A DNA stretch of 12,617 nt from JAMXLO01 sp041487355 (GCA_041487355.1 JBGPND010000153.1:1-12617), one strand, 5' to 3'; shown: positions 1 through 7,172, numbered from the stretch's first letter. Program-made: numbers and translations. Notes: generated by a model from the sequence alone, not told the origin.

Positions 1-42
1 ACACGCCCGGCCATGACGGACGAGAAGTCAGAGCAGACCTAG
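1..42 (+). CDS. C-terminal end of an upstream gene (partial, uncertain)
   Basis: The first 42 bases read open to a TAG stop and encode a short hydrophilic tail ending DEKSEQT. The stop lies 26 bases before the next start codon, a spacing usual for a gene upstream in the same operon. Too little is present to name a product, and a 13-codon open stretch can occur by chance, so this is only a plausible call. Confidence 0.3.
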   Translation, partial: TRPAMTDEKSEQT

Positions 43-68
43 CTTGGCGCACAGCATAGGAAGCAGTC

Positions 69-923
69 ATGAAATTCGGCGCGTCGATGTTCTTCACCGA
101 CTATTCGATGACCTCGGCGGAACTGGCCCGCGCGCTGGAGGAGCGGGGTTTCGACATTGTCTGGGCACCGGAGCACTCGCACATCCCCGCGTCGCGCAAG
201 ACGCCGTTTGTTCTGGGCGGCGACCTGCCGAAACGTTACTATGACGTGATGGACCCGTTCGTCACGCTCACCGCGGCTGCGGCGGCGACGAAGACGCTCA
301 ACATTGGCACCGGCGTCTGCCTGATCGCCCAGCGCGATCCGATCCAGACGGCGAAGCTGGTGGCCTCGATCGACCAGGTGTCCGGCGGGCGCTTCGTGTT
401 CGGCGTCGGCAATGGCTGGAACCAGGACGAGATGGAGAACCACGGCACGAACTTCGCCACGCGGCACAAGCTCGCGCGCGAGCGGATCGAGGCGATGAAG
501 GCGATCTGGACCCAAACCACCGCCGAGTACCATGGCGAGTTCGTGGACTTCGATCCGATGCAGACCTGGCCGAAGCCGGTGCAGAAGCCGCATCCGCCGA
601 TCCTGGTTGGCGGCGCGTTTCCCTACAGTGCGCGCCGCGCCATCCGCTACGGCGACGGCTGGATGCCGCAGATGACGGCATCGTCGCCGACGCCGCTGAC
701 CGAGCTGATCCCGCGCTTCCGCCAGATGGCGGCCGAGGCGGGACGCGATCCCGCGAAGCTGGAAATCAACATCGGCGGCCAGGCCGAGGACGTGGACCTG
801 ATCAAGCGATATCGCGACCTGGGAGTCGATCGTGTGTCCACCAGCCTGCCATCGGAGAAGGCCGAGACGATCTTGCCGGTTCTGAACCGGTGGGCTGACA
901 TCATCCGCGCGGTGAACGGGTGA
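69..923 (+). CDS. LLM class flavin-dependent oxidoreductase (F420-type, TIGR03619-like)
   Basis: This 284-residue protein looks like a luciferase-like (bacterial luciferase/F420-dependent) TIM-barrel oxidoreductase. Such enzymes use reduced FMN or F420 to act on small organic substrates in the cytoplasm. Visible family features are the N-terminal strand KFGASMFF, the segment ERGFDIVWAPEHSHIP (residues about 26-41), the IGTGVCLIAQRDPI segment, GGRFVFGVGNGWNQDE, and HPPILVGG followed by ARRAIRYGDGWMP. The order and total length fit the TIGR03619 type. The ATG at 69 is preceded by AGGAAG (58-63) with 5 bases between, which supports this start. It is the first complete gene of a plus-strand group with a CoA transferase and a Baeyer-Villiger-type monooxygenase, which suggests catabolism of a cyclic or branched ketone or acid. 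Cofactor (FMN or F420) and substrate cannot be read from the sequence. Confidence 0.88.
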   Translation: MKFGASMFFTDYSMTSAELARALEERGFDIVWAPEHSHIPASRKTPFVLGGDLPKRYYDVMDPFVTLTAAAAATKTLNIGTGVCLIAQRDPIQTAKLVASIDQVSGGRFVFGVGNGWNQDEMENHGTNFATRHKLARERIEAMKAIWTQTTAEYHGEFVDFDPMQTWPKPVQKPHPPILVGGAFPYSARRAIRYGDGWMPQMTASSPTPLTELIPRFRQMAAEAGRDPAKLEINIGGQAEDVDLIKRYRDLGVDRVSTSLPSEKAETILPVLNRWADIIRAVNG

Positions 924-935
924 AGAGAAGCAAGT

Positions 936-1125
936 TTCACCACAAAGACACGAAGACACGAAGACACAAAGGAGTCGTTGCTTTCGCGTGGCACCTGTGT
1001 TCCGGGCTGTGCGACGAGCATGCCGATTTCGGACGAGCTACAGCGCAATCGGACTGACTGCCTGGCCGCCGTGCTCTGTGCCTTCGTGTCTTCGTGTCTT
1101 CGTGTCTTTGTGGCTTTGTGGTGAA
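936..1125. repeat. Inverted-repeat element made of GACACGAA-like units
   Basis: The left arm (936-975) reads TTCACCACAAAGACACGAAG followed by more GACACGAA/GACACAAA units. The right arm (about 1077-1125) is its reverse complement, with CTTCGTGT units ending TTTGTGGTGAA. The arms enclose about 100 bases with no convincing gene. Repeats of the CACCACAAAGACACGAAG type are scattered through many bacterial genomes, so this is probably a non-autonomous dispersed element that folds into a long imperfect hairpin. It fills most of the 321-bp gap between the oxidoreductase and the CoA transferase and may partly uncouple their expression. Confidence 0.75.
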
Positions 1126-1244
1126 TCCTTCTTGCTGGCCGCGCGTACCCCCGCGCCGGCAGCGGCTGCAGATCGGCAGGGGGATGGCCATTCGAGCGGA
1201 CCCTATCCTAAAACTTGCCAGGAAACAGAAAGGTGGGAACGTCC

Positions 1245-2456
1245 ATGGACTACAACGCAGCCTTCGCCGGGGTGAAGGTGATCGATCTCAGCGGCGGAGT
1301 CGCCGGGCCGTCCTGCGCCATGATGCTGGCGCAGCACGGCGCCGACGTGATCAAGGTGGAGACGCCGCATGGCGGCGGCGATTGGGCGCGCATCCTCGGC
1401 CGTCGTTACGGAGACCATTCGGCCTTCTCGGTCTACGGCACGCTCGGCAAGCGCAGCCTCGCGCTGGATCTGAAGACGCGGGAAGGCAAGGAAATCCTGT
1501 GGCGCCTGCTTCGCGGTGCCGACGTGTTCATCGAAGGCTTCCGCCCCGGCACGATCAAGCGCTACGGCTTCAGCTATGACGCGGTCAGCGCACGCGAGCC
1601 GCAGATCATCTACTACGCGATCTCCGGCTTCGGGCAGACCGGGCCGCTGGCGTCCCGCCCTGCGATGGATCCGGTGCTGCAGGCCTTCACCGGCGTCGTC
1701 AACGAGAATCGCGGCGAGCACGATCAGCATCCGCACCGCATTGCGATCTCGCTGATCGACATGTTCACCGGACTGCTCGGGTTCCAGGCGATCGCCACTT
1801 CGCTCTATGTGCGGCGCGAGCAGAAGCACGGGCGTTTCGTCGAGGCCAGCCTGATGCAGGGCGGCGCGATGCTGTCGGTGATCCGGCTGATCGCCAACTA
1901 CCTGGAGCGTGGCACGACGCAACGGACCAGCATGCCGAGCGGCGTGTTCGACACGGCGGACGGGCAGCTCAACGTCACCATGGTGCGACCGAACGACTGG
2001 GTGCCGTACTGCGAGGCGATCGGCCAGCCGGAGCTCGCGACGGATCCCAGGTTTGCCGACCCCAATGCGCGGGGTGAGAACATCGAGGCGCTCTATGCCG
2101 TGGTGCGCCCGATCTTCGCCGCGAAGCCCACCGCGTGGCTGGCGGAGCGCTTCACCGAGCGCGGCATCATGAACGGCAGGGTGAACACCTACGAGGAGTT
2201 CCTGAAGGAAGCGCAAGTGAGCGCCACCGGCATCATCTCCTGGCTGAACCAGCCCGGTGTCCCCGAGCCGCTGCCGATGCCGAACATCCCCGGCCTGCCG
2301 CCGCTGCAGAACGGCACCAAGCGTGCCCACGCCCCACGCCTCGGCGAGCACAGCGTCGAGGTGCTGGCCGAGCATGGCTACAGCGAAGCGGAAATCGCCG
2401 ATCTGCTGGAGCGGCGCGTGGTCGGCGCACCCCGGACCAGGGTGCCGGCCGAGTAG
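1245..2456 (+). CDS. CaiB/BaiF family (class III) CoA transferase
   Basis: This 403-residue protein belongs to the class III CoA transferases, which move CoA between acyl groups (such as formyl, succinyl or carnitinyl) through an aspartyl-CoA intermediate. The N-terminus GVKVIDLSGGVAGPSCAMML, then GADVIKVE, KRSLALDLKTREGKE, ADVFIEGFRPGTIKRYG and ISGFGQTGPL follow the family order. Asp172 in the segment SLIDMFTG aligns by eye with the catalytic Asp169 of Oxalobacter formyl-CoA transferase (ALGDSNSGM). The C-terminal LGEHSVEVLAEHGYSEAEI is also typical. The reading frame is open from a TTG at 1215, but the ATG at 1245 has AAAGGTGGG at 1229-1237 in front of it and gives the usual N-terminus, so it is preferred. 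The monooxygenase gene follows after 68 bp on the same strand. The acyl substrate is unknown. Confidence 0.92.
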   Translation: MDYNAAFAGVKVIDLSGGVAGPSCAMMLAQHGADVIKVETPHGGGDWARILGRRYGDHSAFSVYGTLGKRSLALDLKTREGKEILWRLLRGADVFIEGFRPGTIKRYGFSYDAVSAREPQIIYYAISGFGQTGPLASRPAMDPVLQAFTGVVNENRGEHDQHPHRIAISLIDMFTGLLGFQAIATSLYVRREQKHGRFVEASLMQGGAMLSVIRLIANYLERGTTQRTSMPSGVFDTADGQLNVTMVRPNDWVPYCEAIGQPELATDPRFADPNARGENIEALYAVVRPIFAAKPTAWLAERFTERGIMNGRVNTYEEFLKEAQVSATGIISWLNQPGVPEPLPMPNIPGLPPLQNGTKRAHAPRLGEHSVEVLAEHGYSEAEIADLLERRVVGAPRTRVPAE

Positions 2457-2462
2457 CTGCGG

Positions 2463-2503
2463 TTGACTTACCAACAGGTGTCCAATACTACCGATCAGTA
2501 TAT
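2463..2503 (+). promoter_or_regulatory. Possible promoter with a small palindrome before the monooxygenase
   Basis: In the 68-bp gap, TTGACT (2463-2468, five of six consensus -35 bases) lies 17 bp before the weak -10 candidate TACTAC (2486-2491). ATACT (2485-2489) and AGTAT (2497-2501) form an inverted repeat that overlaps this -10, an arrangement seen with repressor operators. The gap is locally AT-richer than the genes around it. The evidence is short motifs only. Confidence 0.3.
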
Positions 2504-2524
2504 CATCAGCGAGGGTTGAACAGC

Positions 2525-4189
2525 ATGTCCGGTCCGCAGCCGAACAGCGCGCATGTCACCGCCGGCACGCCGAGCGAGGTCGATGTGGTCATCGTCGGAG
2601 CTGGCTTCGCAGGCATGTACCTGCTGCACCGCGTGCGCGGGCTCGGAATGTCGGCGGTGGTGTTCGAGGCGGCAAGCGGCGTCGGCGGCACCTGGTACTG
2701 GAACCGCTACCCGGGCGCGCGCTGCGACGTGGAAAGCATGCAGTACTCCTATTCGTTCTCGCCGGAACTGCAGCAGGACTGGCAGTGGAGCGAGCTGTTC
2801 GCCTCGCAGCCGGAAATCCTGCGCTATGCCAACAATGTCGCCGACCGGCTCGACCTGCGCCGCGACATCAGGTTCGAGACGCGCGTGACCGAGGCGCGCT
2901 TCGACGAGGCGGAGCATCGCTGGAACATCCGGACAGATCGCGGCGACCGGGTATCGGCGCGGCATTGCGTCATGGCGACCGGCTGCCTCTCCACCGCGCG
3001 CGTGCCGGACTTCAAGGGGCTGGTGAGCTTCAAGGGCAAGACGTACCACACCGGCCACTGGCCGCATGAAGGCGTGGATTTCACCGGCCAGCGCGTCGGG
3101 ATCATCGGCACCGGTTCGTCCGCCATCCAGGCGATTCCGGTGATCGCCGAGCAGGCCGCACACCTGGTCGTGTTTCAGCGCACGCCGAACTTCAGCATCC
3201 CGTCGCGCAACGGGCAGATGACTCCGGACTACGAGCAGTCGTGGAAGTCGGCCTATCCGCAGCTTCGCGACAAAGCGCGGGAGATGCGCACCGGCATCCT
3301 CAACGACCTGAACGACAAGTCCGCGCTGGAGGTGTCGGACGAGGAGCGGCAGCGCGAATACGCAGCGCGGTGGGCCGCCGGCGGCACCAGCTTCATGGCC
3401 GCGTTCAATGACCTGATCTTCAACCAGCAGGCCAACGACACCGCGGCCGAGTTCGTGCGCAACCAGATCCGCGGCATCGTGCGCGACCCGGCGGTCGCCG
3501 AGCTGCTGGCACCGAAGAACCACCCGATCGGCACCAAGCGCATCTGCGTCGACACCGATTACTACGCCACGTTCAACCGCGAGAACGTCACGCTGGTCGA
3601 TGTCAGAACCGCACCGATCACCGAGATCACGCCGAACGGCCTGCGCACCGGCGATCGCGAATACGAATTCGACAGCATCGTATTCGCCACCGGCTTCGAT
3701 GCGATGACCGGCGCGCTGCTCGGGGTGGACATCCGTGGCAGCAACGGTCTCTCCCTGCGCGACAAATGGGAAGCCGGGCCGCGCACCTATCTCGGCATGA
3801 TGACCGCCGGCTTCCCGAACCTGTTCATGATCACCGGCCCGGGCAGCCCCTCGGTGCTGAGCAACATGATGGTCTCCATCGAGCAGCACGTGGACTGGAT
3901 GAGCGACTGCATCGCCTATCTGCGGTCACGCCAGATGGACTGCATCGAGGCGACCATGGAGGCCGAGGACGCCTGGGTCGACCATGTGAACGAGGTCGCG
4001 TTCGGCACGCTCTACCCGAGCGCCAACTCCTGGTACATGGGCGCCAACATCCCCGGCAAGCCGCGAGTGTTCATGCCCTATATCGGCGGCGTCGGCGCGT
4101 ATTGCCGGACCTGCGCCGACATCGCCGGCAAGGGCTACGAGGGCTTCCGCCTGACCGCATCGTCATTGGCCGCCGCGGCGGCGGAGTGA
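2525..4189 (+). CDS. Baeyer-Villiger-type flavin monooxygenase
   Basis: A 554-residue FAD/NADPH monooxygenase of the cyclohexanone/phenylacetone monooxygenase type, which inserts oxygen next to a ketone to give an ester or lactone. The FAD Rossmann motif GAGFAG lies at residues 25-30. It is followed by the characteristic GGTWYWNRYPGARCDVES. The Baeyer-Villiger fingerprint is visible as FKGKTYHTGHWP at about residues 169-180, with the key His and Trp present. The NADPH Rossmann motif GTGSSA lies at 195-200, and a late FATGFD segment is also typical. The length fits the family (about 500-600). The frame is open far upstream, but the ATG at 2525 follows AGCGAGGG and is the first codon giving a normal N-terminus. 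With the CoA transferase and LLM oxidoreductase upstream it suggests ketone or terpenoid/alicyclic catabolism. The substrate cannot be inferred. Confidence 0.93.
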   Translation: MSGPQPNSAHVTAGTPSEVDVVIVGAGFAGMYLLHRVRGLGMSAVVFEAASGVGGTWYWNRYPGARCDVESMQYSYSFSPELQQDWQWSELFASQPEILRYANNVADRLDLRRDIRFETRVTEARFDEAEHRWNIRTDRGDRVSARHCVMATGCLSTARVPDFKGLVSFKGKTYHTGHWPHEGVDFTGQRVGIIGTGSSAIQAIPVIAEQAAHLVVFQRTPNFSIPSRNGQMTPDYEQSWKSAYPQLRDKAREMRTGILNDLNDKSALEVSDEERQREYAARWAAGGTSFMAAFNDLIFNQQANDTAAEFVRNQIRGIVRDPAVAELLAPKNHPIGTKRICVDTDYYATFNRENVTLVDVRTAPITEITPNGLRTGDREYEFDSIVFATGFDAMTGALLGVDIRGSNGLSLRDKWEAGPRTYLGMMTAGFPNLFMITGPGSPSVLSNMMVSIEQHVDWMSDCIAYLRSRQMDCIEATMEAEDAWVDHVNEVAFGTLYPSANSWYMGANIPGKPRVFMPYIGGVGAYCRTCADIAGKGYEGFRLTASSLAAAAAE

Positions 4190-4200
4190 CGTCGCCAGTT

Positions 4201-4284
4201 GTGATGGGTATCGCTCAGCTCAACCCATCCTGCAGGCTGCGCGTAGCGGCGTAGGACGGGGTTGAGCGCAGCGATACCCATCAC
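4201..4284. repeat. Palindromic repeat and likely bidirectional terminator between convergent genes
   Basis: The arms 4201-4226 (GTGATGGGTATCGCTCAGCT then CAACCC) and 4259-4284 are reverse complements at 24 of 26 positions. The inner sequence CATCC / GGACGG extends the stem imperfectly. The element fills the space between the 3' ends of the monooxygenase (stop 4187-4189) and tsf (stop 4290-4292), so it is well placed to end transcription from both sides. The GGATGGGTTGAGCGCAGCGA-like sequence is, from memory, a dispersed palindromic repeat type found in several proteobacteria. There is no long T run, so classic rho-independent termination is not proven. Confidence 0.7.
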
Positions 4285-4289
4285 TCCTG

Positions 4290-5213
4290 CTAGACCCCGG
4301 CCGTCGCCGCGACTTCGCTGGCGAAATCGGGGCCCTGCGGCTTGTCGATGCCTTCGCCCAACTTGAAGCGTGCGAACCCGGCGAGCTTCACGCCGGCCTT
4401 GGCGAGCACCGCCTTCACCCGGCTCTCGCCGTCATGCACCCAGACCTGCTCGACCAGGACGATCTCCTCGTAGAATTTCCGGATGCGGCCTTCGACCATC
4501 TTTTCGATGATGTTCTCGGGCCGACCGGAGGCGCGGGCCTGCTCGGTCAGCACCGACTTCTCGCGTTCCAGCGCGGCGGGGTCGACGCCGTCGATGTCGA
4601 GCGCCTCGGGGCGGCTGGCGGCGATGTGCATGCCGACCTGGCGGCCGAGCGTCTCCAGCGCCGCCATCTCGGCGTTGTCTCCCGCCGGACCCTCCACCGC
4701 CACCAGCACGCCGATCTTGCCCAGGCCCGGCTTCAGCGTGTTGTGCACGTAGGTCGCCACCACGCCGCTGCCGACGCTCAGCACGCGGGCGCGGCGCAGG
4801 TTCATGTTCTCGCCGATGGTGGCGACGAGCTGGGTGAGCTCCTCGGCCACCGTGCGGCCGGAGCCGGGGAACGGCGCCGCCTTGATCGCATCGAGGTCCT
4901 CGCCGACCTCCAGCGCGATCTTCGCCACCGCCTCGACGAAGGCCTGGAACGTGTCGTTGCGGGCGACGAAGTCGGTCTCGGCGTTGACCTCCACCATTGC
5001 CGCGCGGCCGGGCGCGGAGACGACGCCGACCAGCCCCTCGGCGGCGACGCGGCCGGACTTCTTCGCGGCGGCGGCGAGGCCCTTCTTGCGCAGCCAGTCC
5101 ACCGCGGCTTCCATCTCGCCGGCGGTCTCGGTCAGTGCGCGCTTGCAGTCCATCATGCCCGCGCCGGTCTTCTCACGCAGGTCCTTCACCAAGGCAGCGG
5201 TGATCTCAGCCAT
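4290..5213 (-). CDS. tsf: Translation elongation factor Ts
   Basis: EF-Ts is the cytoplasmic guanine-nucleotide exchange factor that regenerates EF-Tu-GTP. The 307-residue protein has the N-terminal UBA-like region beginning MAEITAALVKDLREKTGAGM and the DCKRAL segment. The EF-Tu contact motif TDFV is at residues 80-83 within NAETDFVARND. Later come GEN(M)NLRR and the dimerisation-domain segment QVGMHIAASRPEAL, as in bacterial EF-Ts. The start CAT at 5211-5213 is preceded on the minus strand by GGAG with a 7-base spacer. It lies downstream of rpsB, the standard order. The 3' neighbour is a convergent gene separated by a palindrome, so pyrH and frr, which often follow in alphaproteobacteria, are absent here. 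Confidence 0.98.
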   Translation of the reverse strand: MAEITAALVKDLREKTGAGMMDCKRALTETAGEMEAAVDWLRKKGLAAAAKKSGRVAAEGLVGVVSAPGRAAMVEVNAETDFVARNDTFQAFVEAVAKIALEVGEDLDAIKAAPFPGSGRTVAEELTQLVATIGENMNLRRARVLSVGSGVVATYVHNTLKPGLGKIGVLVAVEGPAGDNAEMAALETLGRQVGMHIAASRPEALDIDGVDPAALEREKSVLTEQARASGRPENIIEKMVEGRIRKFYEEIVLVEQVWVHDGESRVKAVLAKAGVKLAGFARFKLGEGIDKPQGPDFASEVAATAGV

Positions 5214-5234
5214 CTCGCGTCTCCAGTCATAAGC

Positions 5235-5279
5235 CCCCGGGCTTGACCCGGGGCGTCGCCCCCGGGCCTGTCCCGGGGG
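5235..5279. repeat. Two tandem GC-rich palindromes between rpsB and tsf
   Basis: CCCCGGG (5235-5241) pairs with CCCGGGG (5247-5253) around CTTGA, and CCCCCGGG (5259-5266) pairs with CCCGGGGG (5272-5279) around CCTGT. The second directly abuts the rpsB stop codon (5280-5282). The CCCCGGGCTTGACCCGGGG sequence is, from memory, a dispersed alphaproteobacterial repeat. In the mRNA the two hairpins could slow 3' decay of the rpsB part or lower readthrough into tsf. A T run is missing, so full termination is unlikely. Confidence 0.7.
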
Positions 5280-6062
5280 TCAGGCGTTGGCGGGTTCGGT
5301 CGGCGCCTCGACCTCCGGCATGGCTTCCGGCGGCAGGTTCTCGACCGCGCCCATATCCTGGCCGGAGGCGGCCATCTCGGCGCTGATGCCGTCCAGCACC
5401 GAGCCGGCGACCAGGTCGCAATACAGCGTGATGGCGCGGATCGCATCGTCGTTGCCGGGCACCGGGTAGGTCACGCCGGCGGGGTCGGAGTTGCTGTCCA
5501 GGATCGCGACCACCGGGATGTGCAGCTTGTTCGCCTCCTCGACCGCGAGCTTCTCCTTGTTCGTGTCGATGATGAACAGGATGTCCGGCAGGCCGCCCAT
5601 CTCCTTGATGCCACCGAGCGCGCGCTCGAGCTTCTGCTGGTCGCGGGTGATCTCGAGCACCTCCTTCTTGGTGAGGCCCTCGATGTTGCCGCCGAGCATC
5701 TCCTCGATCTGGCGCAGCCGCTTGATCGAGCCGGTGATGGTCTTCCAGTTGGTCAGGGTGCCGCCGAGCCAGCGGTGGTTGACGTAGTACTGGCCGCAGC
5801 GTTTGGCGGCCTCGGCGACGTATTCGGCCGCGGCGCGCTTGGTGCCGACCAGCAGCACGCGCCCGCCGGCGGCGGTGGTGTCGCGGATGGCGCGCAGCGC
5901 GCGGTCCAGCAGCGGCACGGTCTGCTGCAGGTCGATGATGTGGACCTGGTTGCGCACGCCGTAGAGGTACGGCCCCATGCGCGGGTTCCAGCGGCGGGTG
6001 TGGTGGCCGAAGTGGACGCCGGCTTCGAGTAGCTGGCGCAGGGTGAATTCGGGCATCGCCAT
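5280..6062 (-). CDS. rpsB: 30S ribosomal protein S2
   Basis: S2 is a small-subunit ribosomal protein needed for S1 binding. The 260-residue protein starts MAMPEFTLRQLLEAGVHFGH and carries the family segments HHTRRWNPRMGPYLYG, IIDLQQT, LLVGTKRAA, YVNHRWLGGTLTNWKT (signature 1), PDILFIIDTNKEKLAV (signature 2) and IPVVAILDSNSDP. It ends in an acidic, Ala/Pro/Glu-rich tail, as is common in alphaproteobacteria. The frame extends upstream to 6146, but AAAGGA (complement of 6072-6077) lies 9 bases before the ATG at 6062. That, together with the conserved MxMPEFT start, decides the N-terminus. The neighbour tsf follows after 66 bp and is probably cotranscribed. Confidence 0.98.
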   Translation of the reverse strand: MAMPEFTLRQLLEAGVHFGHHTRRWNPRMGPYLYGVRNQVHIIDLQQTVPLLDRALRAIRDTTAAGGRVLLVGTKRAAAEYVAEAAKRCGQYYVNHRWLGGTLTNWKTITGSIKRLRQIEEMLGGNIEGLTKKEVLEITRDQQKLERALGGIKEMGGLPDILFIIDTNKEKLAVEEANKLHIPVVAILDSNSDPAGVTYPVPGNDDAIRAITLYCDLVAGSVLDGISAEMAASGQDMGAVENLPPEAMPEVEAPTEPANA

Positions 6063-6383
6063 GGGGGCGGGTCCTTTCGTGCGTCCGGTTGTGCCTCCGC
6101 GGGGGTTTGTCTTGCGACACCGGACCTGGCGAACCAGGAAAGGCACCCCGCGTGTGAATTACCGGGGTGGCGGTTGGGCCGGCCCGGCAGGCTGGATATG
6201 GCGGAAGTGGCGGGTTTCCGCAAGGGACGCGGGGACGGGGGGTGGGCGCGGGGGCGGTTTCGCGTCTCGGCAATGTCTCATTGTGTACTTAATGGTTCCG
6301 ATGATGCGCTGAGTGAGACAAAGAATGTGGAACCACAGATGCACGCGGATGCACGCAGATCAAGAATGCTGCCGTGACTGGCA
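6063..6383. other. Gene-free region upstream of rpsB
   Basis: About 320 bases without a credible gene between rpsB and the next minus-strand gene. It must hold the rpsB promoter and 5' leader. A 7-bp inverted repeat TGTCTCA (6274-6280) / TGAGACA (6314-6320) flanks an AT-richer stretch (TTGTGTACTTAATGG) that could be promoter DNA. I could not fix a convincing -35/-10 pair. S2 autoregulates rpsB-tsf through its leader in E. coli, but no leader structure can be assigned here by eye. Confidence 0.4.
6331..6360. repeat. Short dispersed repeat with two GATGCACGC units
   Basis: The sequence AACCACAGATGCACGCGGAT continues with a second GCACGCAGAT. It has two near-identical 10-base units and starts with the same ACCACA that begins the 936-1125 element. 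It looks like one arm or a remnant of a similar dispersed repeat. No partner arm was found nearby. Confidence 0.45.
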
Positions 6384-6881
6384 TCAGTGGTGCGCGTCTG
6401 GTGCCTGTCCTTTCACGTTGCATGGGGTTTCCCCACGCGCTGGGACAGGCTTGCGGGGGTGGCGCCGAAACGGGAGCGGCTGTGGGCGCAGCAGGGCGAG
6501 CAGCGCCGCCGGATCGGGATCGGCCGGGGCGGCAGCGCGAATCAGGGCCAGCAGCTTGTTCGTGTCCTTGATCGCCGTGGCCATCGCATGGAGGGCGAAC
6601 GGATCCGCCGGATCGCGCGCTCGGCGGCTGGCCGAGGTGGCGTAGGCGCCGTGTTTGGTGGTCGCGGCGCGCAGCCGGTGGAGGCCGGCCAGCGTCCTCG
6701 GCCCCGTGCTCTTGCCGCCATGCATGCGGCACCGCCCGTTCGGCATGGCGGGCGAGCGGCACGGAGCGCCCGCGCGGGTGCGGGCACCGCAGCGCGGGGC
6801 GGCGTTGGGGTTGCCTCGAGGGTTGCCGTTGCGGAGCGGGCCTGCGGATCCGGTCCGGGGCGGGGTGTTGTCACGTTGCAT
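6384..6881 (-). CDS. Small HGG-STG-motif protein (function unknown)
   Basis: A 165-residue basic, Pro/Arg-rich protein. Residues 31-63 carry a Cys/His pattern: Cys31, Cys41, Cys51 and His54 spaced C-x9-C-x9-C-x2-H, running directly into HGGKSTGPRT. The HGG-x-STG-P motif defines a family of small proteins, common in alphaproteobacteria and phages, that I recognise only by motif. The residues could bind a metal, which is inference. Downstream, LHRLRAATTKHGAYA is also typical of these proteins. The frame is open to 6983, but GGAGGG stands just before the ATG at 6881, giving MQRDNTPPRTG as the N-terminus. It is a lone gene between rpsB and the CRISPR locus, and no link to either is shown. Confidence 0.65.
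   Translation of the reverse strand: MQRDNTPPRTGSAGPLRNGNPRGNPNAAPRCGARTRAGAPCRSPAMPNGRCRMHGGKSTGPRTLAGLHRLRAATTKHGAYATSASRRARDPADPFALHAMATAIKDTNKLLALIRAAAPADPDPAALLALLRPQPLPFRRHPRKPVPARGETPCNVKGQAPDAHH
6414..6434. repeat. Start-site repeat, copy 1 (3' end of the HGG gene)
   Basis: CACGTTGCATGGGGTTTCCC is nearly the same as the sequence covering the HGG gene's own start (6872-6895). A third related copy is at 7038-7066. On the minus strand each reads GGGAA(GA)CC...GCAACGTG, so copy 1 looks like the ribosome-binding site and first codons (MQRE) of a lost or decayed second gene lying inside the tail of the HGG gene. Confidence 0.55.
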
Positions 6882-6895
6882 GGGGTCTTCCCTCC
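6872..6895. repeat. Start-site repeat, copy 2 (functional HGG start)
   Basis: CACGTTGCATGGGGTCTTCC, read on the minus strand, supplies the Shine-Dalgarno GGAGGG, the ATG and the codons for QRD of the HGG gene. It differs from copy 1 by few bases. Confidence 0.6.
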
Positions 6896-7172
6896 GCGGG
6901 GAGACGCCCACCACCGCCTCTCCAGTCTCGTTGGCCATTTTTGCTCCGGCAGCCTTTGTTCCTTGTTCGTGCATTAGCCCCATCGGTGGGCCGCGCCAAC
7001 GAGAGAAGTGGTGCGGTGGCTAAGTTCCGAGCGTGGTCACGTTGCGTCGGGGGCGGTCTTCCCACCCAGTTCTCGGATGAAGCCTTGGTTCCCGGCGGCG
7101 AAGGCATCGGTCATAGGCCAGACAGAGAGATGCGGCCTGCCGCCCCGCGCTGGGCCGGAGGATCCGGCGCGG
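6882..7172. other. Gene-free stretch between the HGG gene and tracrRNA
   Basis: About 290 bases in which short open frames exist on both strands, but none has a recognisable domain or a good ribosome-binding site. It contains copy 3 of the start-site repeat. It probably carries the promoter of the HGG gene, but no clear -35/-10 pair was found. Confidence 0.4.
7038..7066. repeat. Start-site repeat, copy 3 (degenerate)
   Basis: CACGTTGCGTCGGGGGCGGT followed by CTTCCC matches copies 1 and 2, but the ATG is replaced by ACG on the minus strand (ACGCAACGTGACC), so it cannot start a gene at that codon. It lies about 160 bp upstream of copy 2. Confidence 0.45.

Noticed and set aside
39..959. Long minus-strand open frame opposite the LLM oxidoreductase
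   Set aside because: A GC-rich shadow frame, Arg/His-rich with no domain. The plus-strand frame has a clear family and ribosome-binding site.
976..1076. A small gene (for example a GxxExxY-type protein) inside the inverted-repeat element
   Set aside because: Such proteins can lie beside similar repeats, but the roughly 100-bp interior encodes no recognisable motif in any frame.
2495..3889. Long minus-strand open frame opposite the monooxygenase
   Set aside because: Shadow of a well-supported gene; its composition is typical of antisense GC-rich frames.
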